Of a stretch of 64,000 bases of DNA, positions 16,704 to 23,879 are shown one piece after another (within the stretch, counting starts at the first letter, position 1; each line of letters starts with the position of its first letter). The DNA is from Nitrogeniibacter mangrovi (lineage in GTDB: Bacteria > Pseudomonadota > Gammaproteobacteria > Burkholderiales > Rhodocyclaceae), in the NCBI RefSeq assembly GCF_010983895.1, contig NZ_CP048836.1, positions 992,001 to 1,056,000 of the forward strand, read 5' to 3'. The position numbers were made by a program, and so were the translations under genes. The notes below the pieces were generated by a model that was not told the DNA's origin, searched no databases, and was given only the letters and a program-made list of their open reading frames with translations.

Positions 16704-17453
16704 ATGAACATTCTCGCTCTCATACCGGCCCGGATGGGCAGCAGCCGTTTCCCCGGAAAGCCGATGGCGCCGATCCTCGGTAAGCCGATGATCGGCCACG
16801 TGTTCGACCGGGTGAAGCAATCGCCCATGCTGGCGCTGACGGCGGTGGCGACCTGCGACCAGGAAATCTACGATTACGTCGAGTCCATCGGCGGCGTCGC
16901 GGTCATGACGAGTTCTTCGCATGAGCGTGCCTCCGACCGTTGTGCCGAGGCCCTGATCAAACTCGAGCAGGCACGTAATACCCGCTACGACATCGTCGTC
17001 ATGGTGCAGGGAGACGAGCCGATGACCCATCCGGACATGATCGCCGAAGCGGTCCAGCCGCTGATTGACGATGCTTCGGTTCAGGTGGTCAATCTGCTCG
17101 GCAACATCAAGAGCACTGAAGAGTTCGAGGATCGGAACTGCATTAAGGTCGTGTGCGACCTGGCCCAGAATGCCATCTTTTTCTCCCGGGAACCGATTCC
17201 GACGCGCTGCAAGGTGGACCAAATTCCGATGCACAAGCAGGTGTGCATCATTCCGTTCCGACGTGATTTCCTGCTCGAGTACAACACGCTTGCACCGACG
17301 CCCCTGGAAATTGCCGAGTCCGTCGACATGATGCGTGTGCTCGAACACGGCATGAAGGTTCGCATGGCGCCAACGTGCCACGACACGCACGCCGTCGATA
17401 CGGCCGAAGACCTCAAGAAGGTCGAGCGTCTGATGCAGGGGCTCGATGGCTGA
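16704..17453 (+). CDS. KdsB-like CMP-ulosonate cytidylyltransferase
   Basis: A 249-residue cytidylyltransferase of the 3-deoxy-manno-octulosonate (Kdo) type. LALIPARMGSSRFPGKPMA carries the nucleotide-binding Arg residues, VMVQGDEPMTHPDMI is the Mg/CTP motif, and IPFRRDFLLEY and the C-terminal HDTHAVDTAEDLKKVE are family landmarks. It differs from housekeeping KdsB as I recall it: ATDD reads ATCDQ, and the GTDR substrate motif reads ASDR. It is in a polysaccharide operon rather than with lpxK/kdsA genes. I infer that it activates a non-Kdo ulosonic acid with CTP. Confidence 0.8.
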   Translation: MNILALIPARMGSSRFPGKPMAPILGKPMIGHVFDRVKQSPMLALTAVATCDQEIYDYVESIGGVAVMTSSSHERASDRCAEALIKLEQARNTRYDIVVMVQGDEPMTHPDMIAEAVQPLIDDASVQVVNLLGNIKSTEEFEDRNCIKVVCDLAQNAIFFSREPIPTRCKVDQIPMHKQVCIIPFRRDFLLEYNTLAPTPLEIAESVDMMRVLEHGMKVRMAPTCHDTHAVDTAEDLKKVERLMQGLDG

Positions 17454-19401
17454 CCAGAGCTGCAGGGCACCGGAGTCCGGCTCCGGTGCCGTGCTGGTGT
17501 GGGATGTCGAGGGCGACCCTGTTGGCGGGTTCGACGTCACGGCCTTGTGGCGTGCTTTCGACGCCACGCCGCTTCCCGATGCGAACGTGGTCTCCCTGCC
17601 CAGGCTGGTCGAGGCCGGTGCTGACGACCTTCGTGCACGTTACCTGGCGTGGATATACGCCTTGGGGACGGCAATGGCCGGCGGACAGAGTGTTGCCGAG
17701 CGATTCACCCTCCGGCCCGGACTCAGCTACTGGTGGCTGGCTGCGCCCGCCCAGAAATTCAGCATCTCTGCCGTCTCGCTCGTTCCGGATGCCATCAAGA
17801 TGCTCGCTTTCGAACGGTATCTCGATGACCGGGACGTGCGCTCGATCCGGCTTGAATCAGAGAATCTTCGATTGGCCGAATGCCTGTCGGCCTACTGTCG
17901 CCAGCACGGCTACAGCTTCGATTGGCGCCGCCGCGATGCGGGCGACGTCGCATCTCCGACCCTGGGGGCGCTGTACCGGCGTCTTCCACCGACACTGCGG
18001 GCCATCATCTCACTGATGCGGTTCTGTGTGTCCCGGCTGTCCTCGGCGCGTCCTACCGCGTCCAATGCCCGGCCCCCGGGGACGATGTCGGTGTTCGACG
18101 TCCTGATCCACCTCGACCGATCGTCCCTGGAATCCGGCCGGTTTGCATCGAATTACTGGGGGCCGCTCGTCCGGCGCCTGGACGAGGAGGGCATTCGAGC
18201 GAACTGGTTTCACATCTTTCATCCGCAGCCCGCAGTAGCCAAGTTCAGGCGGGCTGTCGAACTCGCGCGGCGCTTCACGGCAGCGTCGGACGGACGCCAG
18301 TGGCACCAGATGGTCGATGGAATGCCCGGCATCGCAACCGTCGCCAGGGCGTTGAGCGATTTTTTCAGGATCGGGCGTGCTGCGAAGGCCTCCCTGCCGG
18401 CATTGAAGGCCGTCAGGCCGGAGGGCTCTGTCCTGGCGCTGTGGCCGTTCCATGAGGACGAATGGCAGGAGTCGGTGCGTGGCCCCAATGCCCTGATGGA
18501 GTGCCTTCGGCTCGGTGGCTTCGAATCCGAGTTCGCCCGACTGCCTAGACAGGAGGTGGGGCTCTATCTTTGCGAGAATCAGCCGTGGGAGCACGCCTTG
18601 ATCCACGCGTGGCGTTCCCGGGGACACGGCACGCTGATTGCCGTCCCGCATTCGACCATCCGATACTGGGATCTGAGGTACTTCCACGACCCGAGGACGT
18701 ACGTCGAGGCGGACGCCAGCCGACGTCCGTTGCCGGATCAGTACGCATTGAATGGACCGGTCGCCATGCGCATGATGGTCGACGCAGGCGTGCCCAAGGA
18801 AAAGCTCGTTCCTGTCGAGGCGCTTCGTTTCATGTATCTGGAGCACGGCAGGATGCCTCTGCCAACCGGGATGGCGACGATCACGCTGCTGGTCTGTGGC
18901 GATTTCCTCACCTCGACCAACGACAGGATCTTTGAGCTGTTGAGCGGCGTGGGGGAAAATTTCCCGCGCGGCAGCAGAGTCGTGTTCAAGCCGCATCCCG
19001 CATTCCCCTACGCGCCGGCGCATTCGCTCCATGCCGGCGTCGAGGTGCTTGTCGATGAGCGTTCGTTGTCGGCATTGTTGCCGGAATGTCATATTGTGAT
19101 CAGCAGTGCAATTACCTCCGCGGCGGTCGATGCCTACTGTGCGGGACGCCCGGTCATACAGGTCGCCAGTGGTCGCGGTTTGAACGCAAACGCCTTGCGT
19201 GGCGTGGACGGCGTGGCACTGGTTGCGACCTCGGCGGAGTTGGCTAGCGCGCTGACGCAAGCCGTTTCGGCGCAGGCCCCGCGCACGCGCAGTGAACATT
19301 ACTTCCATCTGGATTCGGCGCTGCCCGGCTGGATGAACATGCTGAGAAGTGGTCGATCCCCGGACGTGACGCCCACGCTCGGGCGGCTTGGAGACGTTTG
19401 A
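17446..19401 (+). CDS. Large uncharacterised surface-carbohydrate protein
   Basis: A 651-residue protein with no motif I can name firmly. The N-terminal ~200 residues include LSYWWLAAPAQKFS and a long helical region. The C-terminal ~300 residues (LYLCENQPWEHALIHAW, VFKPHPAFPYAPAHS, CHIVISSAITSAAVDAYCAGRPVIQV) look like a GT-B or polysialyl/CDP-glycerol transferase-type nucleotide-binding fold. That is consistent with transfer of a CMP-linked sugar made by the preceding gene, with which it overlaps by 8 nt. It may belong to a family of long surface-carbohydrate proteins seen in other polysaccharide loci (recollection, not checked). Confidence 0.6.
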   Translation: MADQSCRAPESGSGAVLVWDVEGDPVGGFDVTALWRAFDATPLPDANVVSLPRLVEAGADDLRARYLAWIYALGTAMAGGQSVAERFTLRPGLSYWWLAAPAQKFSISAVSLVPDAIKMLAFERYLDDRDVRSIRLESENLRLAECLSAYCRQHGYSFDWRRRDAGDVASPTLGALYRRLPPTLRAIISLMRFCVSRLSSARPTASNARPPGTMSVFDVLIHLDRSSLESGRFASNYWGPLVRRLDEEGIRANWFHIFHPQPAVAKFRRAVELARRFTAASDGRQWHQMVDGMPGIATVARALSDFFRIGRAAKASLPALKAVRPEGSVLALWPFHEDEWQESVRGPNALMECLRLGGFESEFARLPRQEVGLYLCENQPWEHALIHAWRSRGHGTLIAVPHSTIRYWDLRYFHDPRTYVEADASRRPLPDQYALNGPVAMRMMVDAGVPKEKLVPVEALRFMYLEHGRMPLPTGMATITLLVCGDFLTSTNDRIFELLSGVGENFPRGSRVVFKPHPAFPYAPAHSLHAGVEVLVDERSLSALLPECHIVISSAITSAAVDAYCAGRPVIQVASGRGLNANALRGVDGVALVATSAELASALTQAVSAQAPRTRSEHYFHLDSALPGWMNMLRSGRSPDVTPTLGRLGDV

Positions 19402-20285
19402 TGTCGCGACAGAAGCAGACACCCGACAATACGGCGCCCGTGCGCTTCTCCGTCGTGATTCCCACTCTGGGCGGAGCACAGATCTCCCGAACCATCGAAC
19501 AGATAAACCAAGGTTCTGTGCGTCCGCATGAAATCCTCGTGTGCATACCTGAGGCTGAGGCTCACAGGGTGGCGGGTTTGCCCTTCGACAATGTCCGGAT
19601 CGTCCCGACCCCCGTTCGTGGCCAGGTCGCCCAGCGAGCGTTCGGTTTTGCGCAAGTCGAATCGTCGCTCGTGATGCAGCTGGACGACGACATCATGCTC
19701 GATCACGATGCCGTCGCCACTTTGCTCAGCGCCCTGACCGCGCTGGGGCCGGGGCATATCGTCGGGCCCGTGTTGTACAACGTCGAGACAGGCGCGCCGT
19801 TGTCAACGATCGACACCGGATTCAAGGGGTTCGTGATCAACGTCTACGAGTCGTTAATACGCGGATTGCCCTGGGGCAAGCGCAGAATGGGTGCGCTCAG
19901 TGATATTGGCGGGTGCGGGAGCGTCGATCCACGCCTGTGCGATGAGGCTCTGGTCAGCACGGAGTGGCTACCGGGCGGGTGCTCGGTGTCATATCGAGAC
20001 GAGCTCGTGCTTGACGCATTCTTTCCCTACCCGGGGAAAGCGTTCTCGGAAGATGTGCTTCATTCGACGCTGAGGACCCGGAAGGGGATTGTCCATCACG
20101 TCGCCGTGCGGGCGAAGGCAACCATACAGCCGCCCGAGCGCGGAGTGACACGCTACAGCGCGCTCGCTGAAATCAGGGCGAGACAATACGCAGCACGGAT
20201 GCTCGGCGGAAATCCCGTGCGCGCATACCTTGCCTCGGTTCTTGATATCCTGCGGCGACAGATTGCTGCCCTGCTGGCACGCTAG
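19401..20285 (+). CDS. Family 2 glycosyltransferase
   Basis: A 294-residue GT-A fold protein. The start is FSVVIPTLGGAQISRTIEQI, the nucleotide-sugar metal motif is MQLDDDIMLD (DxD, residues ~92-101), and a later acceptor region is STEWLPGGCSVSYRDE with FSEDVL. ATG 19401 overlaps the previous stop (TGATG). It is a cytoplasmic or membrane-associated inverting transferase adding one sugar to the lipid-linked repeat unit. Donor and acceptor are unknown. Confidence 0.82.
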   Translation: MSRQKQTPDNTAPVRFSVVIPTLGGAQISRTIEQINQGSVRPHEILVCIPEAEAHRVAGLPFDNVRIVPTPVRGQVAQRAFGFAQVESSLVMQLDDDIMLDHDAVATLLSALTALGPGHIVGPVLYNVETGAPLSTIDTGFKGFVINVYESLIRGLPWGKRRMGALSDIGGCGSVDPRLCDEALVSTEWLPGGCSVSYRDELVLDAFFPYPGKAFSEDVLHSTLRTRKGIVHHVAVRAKATIQPPERGVTRYSALAEIRARQYAARMLGGNPVRAYLASVLDILRRQIAALLAR

Positions 20286-20293
20286 GTGAGCGC

Positions 20294-21244
20294 ATGACAT
20301 CCCCCCTCATCGTTGTGACCGGCGCCAGCGGCTTCATCGGGAAGCATCTCCTCGACGCGACAAAGGGGCGCGCCGTACTTGCCCTCAGTCGAACGAGCAA
20401 AGCCCCGACGCCTGGCGAAGATCATGTGCGATGGGTGGAGGGCGATCTGGCCTCGGCGCAATGTTGGCTGGAGGTGCTCAAGCCCGGTTGCACAGTCATC
20501 AACCTGGCCTACCCGACAAGCCTTTCCGCTGAAGATGCAGTGAGCGCAGCGCGGAATATGGTGGCGGCGTGCGCCGAGTTTCAGGCGACCCGGCTGGTTC
20601 ATTGCAGCACTGTGTCGGTCTACGGGAGGACCGAGGGCGGGGTGATCGACGAATCGACGCCATGTCGACCACAGGATGAGTACGGCAGGACGAAGCTGGC
20701 GATTGAAGAGGCGATCCTGGGGGCGGATGCCGGCGCGTGTGATGTGGGGGTCTTGCGGCCTGCCGCCGTGTTCGGCCCGGGTGGGCGCAACCTTGTGACG
20801 TTGGCGCAGAGTCTGCAGCACGGTTCCGCGGTCACCAATTATCTGCGGGCCTCGTTGTTCGGGCGCAGGAAGATGCATCTGGTGCCAGTCGAGTCGGTGG
20901 TGGCGGCGCTGGTGTTTCTGTGCGACAGCGCTCGCCCGCTGTCCGGGAACGTCTTCAACGTGGCCGAGGACGACGACGAATTGAACAACTTCCAGGACGT
21001 GGAGCGGATGCTGGCAAAGGGGCTGGGCGCAGGCGGGCGGTCCGTGGCGCCTCTGCCGATCCCTCCGTGGGCGCTTCGCTTGCTGCTGCGCTCGCGTGGC
21101 CGCAGCGAACTCGATCCCAACTGCGTCTATCGATCAGACAGAATCCGCTCTTGGGGCTTCGTGAGCCCCGTGAGCTTCGAAAGCGCATTGGTCGCGTTTG
21201 CCAACAATTTCGGTAGTGACTCGAGTACGCGGGGCTCGTCGTGA
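20294..21244 (+). CDS. NAD-dependent sugar epimerase/dehydratase (SDR)
   Basis: A 316-residue extended SDR: VTGASGFIGKHLLDAT at residues ~8-23, HCSTVSVYGRTEGG (Ser) and DEYGRTKLAIEEA (Tyr, Lys). LRPAAVFGPGGRN and a low-similarity C-terminal substrate domain follow. It lies between two glycosyltransferases in the operon. It belongs to the same broad group as UDP-glucose 4-epimerases and 4-ketoreductases; which sugar it acts on is not visible. Confidence 0.75.
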   Translation: MTSPLIVVTGASGFIGKHLLDATKGRAVLALSRTSKAPTPGEDHVRWVEGDLASAQCWLEVLKPGCTVINLAYPTSLSAEDAVSAARNMVAACAEFQATRLVHCSTVSVYGRTEGGVIDESTPCRPQDEYGRTKLAIEEAILGADAGACDVGVLRPAAVFGPGGRNLVTLAQSLQHGSAVTNYLRASLFGRRKMHLVPVESVVAALVFLCDSARPLSGNVFNVAEDDDELNNFQDVERMLAKGLGAGGRSVAPLPIPPWALRLLLRSRGRSELDPNCVYRSDRIRSWGFVSPVSFESALVAFANNFGSDSSTRGSS

Positions 21245-22395
21245 AAATCCTGCTCGTCAATCATCTGCTCGATCCTGTGACCGGTGGCGGTACGGCGGAG
21301 CGCACGCTGCAGCTGGCTCGATTTCTCAATCGGGAGGGGGCCGAGTGCACGGTGCTCGGGCTGAACATCGGCGATCTGGGCTCGGGTGAGCATCTGGCTC
21401 GCCGATATGGCGTCGATGTCATGGCGATACCGTGTATCAATGAGCGTTATTTCGTTCCCTGGTTGATGCCCTGGCGGCTGAAGCAGTTGGTCCGTGAGGT
21501 GGATGTTGTCCTTCTGTCCGGGCACTGGACGCTACTGAACGCGCTTTTCTTCCGGGCATGCCGACGCAACGGGACGCCTTACCTGTTCTGCCCTGCCGGC
21601 GCGCTCAAGCCGTTCGGGCGGTCGACGCTGCTGAAGTGGATCTACGCGAAGCTTGTCGGCAGTGCCGTGGCCCGTGAAGCGGCTGCATGTATTGCCGTTA
21701 CCGAAGCCGAAATTGCCGATTTTGTGGACCGTGGCGTGGCTGCCGAGCGTGTGGCAGTGATCCCGAACGGCATCGATCCGGATCAGTACGTGCTCAATGA
21801 CACGGCACTCGCTGTCGAGCGCTTCCGCACGGAACACGGGCTTGGCGATGCGCGGGTGGTTCTCTTTCTCGGGCGCCTGAATCCCATCAAGGGGCCCGAT
21901 CTGTTGCTCGAAGCGTTCTCGCAACTGGCGCAGCAGCTACCGGACGTGCGCCTGCTCCTGGCAGGACCCGATGGCGGCATGCGCACAGACCTGGAGGCCC
22001 GCGCAAACGCGCTTGGGCTTGCTGATCGGGTTCATTTTGCGGGCTACGTGGGTGGGGATGACAAGCTGGCAGCCCTCCACACCGCCGAAATACTGGCCAT
22101 TCCTTCACGCCGTGAAGCGATGTCCATCGTTGTTCTCGAAGCGGGGATCTGCGCGCGACCCTCTGTCTTCACGGACACCTGTGGTCTCGAATCGCTCGCG
22201 AGAGCTGGTGCAGGCGTCATGACGCCGGTATCTGAGGATGCGCTGGCGGCCGGTCTGCTCCAGCTGCTTGAGGCTCCCGAGCAATCGCGTGAAGCTGGAG
22301 TCAAACTGCAGCGTATAATCCGTGCGGAATATTTGTGGCAGTCTCAGGCGAGGCGTGTCCTTACCCTCGCGGCACAGGTTCTCCTTCCGCGCTGA
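21241..22395 (+). CDS. Family 4 glycosyltransferase (retaining, GT-B)
   Basis: A 384-residue GT4. The N-terminal domain begins KILLVNHLLDPVTGGGTAERT. The C-terminal donor domain has VVLFLGRLNPIKGPDLLLEAF, LLLAGPDGGMRTDLE, and the EX7E-like REAMSIVVLEAGICARPSV. GTG 21241 overlaps the previous stop (GTGA). The long uninterrupted operon and neighbouring transferases indicate a role in repeat-unit assembly on undecaprenyl phosphate. Confidence 0.85.
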   Translation: MKILLVNHLLDPVTGGGTAERTLQLARFLNREGAECTVLGLNIGDLGSGEHLARRYGVDVMAIPCINERYFVPWLMPWRLKQLVREVDVVLLSGHWTLLNALFFRACRRNGTPYLFCPAGALKPFGRSTLLKWIYAKLVGSAVAREAAACIAVTEAEIADFVDRGVAAERVAVIPNGIDPDQYVLNDTALAVERFRTEHGLGDARVVLFLGRLNPIKGPDLLLEAFSQLAQQLPDVRLLLAGPDGGMRTDLEARANALGLADRVHFAGYVGGDDKLAALHTAEILAIPSRREAMSIVVLEAGICARPSVFTDTCGLESLARAGAGVMTPVSEDALAAGLLQLLEAPEQSREAGVKLQRIIRAEYLWQSQARRVLTLAAQVLLPR

Positions 22396-22424
22396 TCTGA
22401 AGCTTTTGCTTAAGCGGTTTATTC

Positions 22425-23879
22425 ATGATTCGGGCGATCTACGTCTTTTCCCTCTTCGCAGTCTCGTGCCTTTATTTTCTGGCAGCACCACATTACCCGG
22501 GCCGATGGCTGGAGTACCTCGCGTTTTCGGTCGCGGCCAACGGGTTGTTGTTTGCCGGTTTTCGGCGTCGGGCGCTTTATTTCGACGCGTTCATCGGCAT
22601 TTTCCTCTGGCTGGGATTCTGGTTGAAGATGTCCTTGCGTCTGGTGCTCGCGGGTGGGGCGTTCAGTGAGCCTGTCGGTGCCTTCGACGGTTCACCGGCA
22701 TCGTTCGATGGCGTCATGCAGGTCGCGACGCTCGCCTTTTGTGCGCTTCTGGCCGCCAGTTTTTTGCGCGAGCGCGTTTTCAGTTATCCGGATCAACCAC
22801 CTGCCTGCGATCGCGCCGGGTTGTTTCTCTTCTACCGCCGATATCGCTGGTGGGTGCTGGCGGCCCTGTTCGGCGTCGTCGCAGTCATTTCCATCACGAA
22901 CATCTGGCTTGGGGTCTATCAGCGCGGGATGGTCTCCGAAACCAGATTGCCTTTCGGTCTGAACGGTGTTTTCACCTGGGCATTGCAGTTCGGCCTCGCT
23001 TCTTTTGTCGCACTGGTCGTGCGATTCGAGCTCGAACTGGAAGAACGACTTTCCGCCGTGGCCATCCTGGCGCCGGTCATCGAGGGGTTTATGACGAACA
23101 CCGCGATGTTGAGTCGAGGCATGGTGCTCAATGGCATGGCCCATGGCCTGGGCGGCTTGCGAACCATGCTGGCCCGTGGCCTGCCGCTTGGCGTCTGGCG
23201 CATCGCGGCAGCCTCAGCCGTGTTCTGTGTCTTCTTTATGGTGTCTGTGCTCGCGGTCAATTACCTGAGGATCGCCAAGTTCAATCCGGGTGAGGCAGGG
23301 CTCGACTCGCAAACGACGACCGTGACGCAAAGCTTGACGACGCCGCTGTTCATCGATCGCTGGGTCGGCATCGAAGGCCTGATGGCTGTTGTCTCTTCAG
23401 ACGCGCAAGGCTGGGATCTGTGGCGCGAGGCCTGGCGGGAGCGCTTCCAGCCCGGGACGCCGAGTCTCTATGATTCGAAGCTCATCGTTTCTCCTTATGT
23501 GGATCCGGGGATCGATCGCACCCGCAATCACTTTGTTTCCCTGCCGGGTCTCATCGCGTTCCTCTATTACCCTGGCACGCTGGCATTTCTCTTTGCAGGC
23601 CTGGTGATGGCCGCCTGGCTGGCGGCACTACTTGAGGTGCTTGCCTTCCGGTATTGCGGGGGGAACTGGGTGCTTTGCTCGCTGTTCGCTCAGGTGATTG
23701 CGTTCCGCTACGCAAGTTTCGGCTACGTGCCCGGGCAGTCGTATCTGCTGTTCGGTGCGCTTGTCCTGAACGGTGTCATTCTTCATGCAGCGGACCGGGT
23801 TTGCTCTTGCCTGGATGGCGGAAGGTCGGCTTCACGAAGTGCTGCTCATCGAACACTTGAACGGCGGCATGAGACATAA
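22425..23879 (+). CDS. Polytopic membrane protein, possible repeat-unit polymerase (Wzy-like)
   Basis: A 484-residue hydrophobic protein with about 10-12 predicted membrane spans by eye (for example residues 4-20, 25-45, 58-75, 100-117, 140-160) and a large loop around residues 280-375. That loop contains TPLFIDRWVGIEGLMAVVSS and RTRNHFVSLPGLIAFLYYPG. The architecture, many spans with one large periplasmic loop, is that of O-antigen polymerases, which have little sequence conservation. The last 11 nt overlap the start of the next gene. An alternative is a general membrane protein of unknown function. Confidence 0.6.
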   Translation: MIRAIYVFSLFAVSCLYFLAAPHYPGRWLEYLAFSVAANGLLFAGFRRRALYFDAFIGIFLWLGFWLKMSLRLVLAGGAFSEPVGAFDGSPASFDGVMQVATLAFCALLAASFLRERVFSYPDQPPACDRAGLFLFYRRYRWWVLAALFGVVAVISITNIWLGVYQRGMVSETRLPFGLNGVFTWALQFGLASFVALVVRFELELEERLSAVAILAPVIEGFMTNTAMLSRGMVLNGMAHGLGGLRTMLARGLPLGVWRIAAASAVFCVFFMVSVLAVNYLRIAKFNPGEAGLDSQTTTVTQSLTTPLFIDRWVGIEGLMAVVSSDAQGWDLWREAWRERFQPGTPSLYDSKLIVSPYVDPGIDRTRNHFVSLPGLIAFLYYPGTLAFLFAGLVMAAWLAALLEVLAFRYCGGNWVLCSLFAQVIAFRYASFGYVPGQSYLLFGALVLNGVILHAADRVCSCLDGGRSASRSAAHRTLERRHET

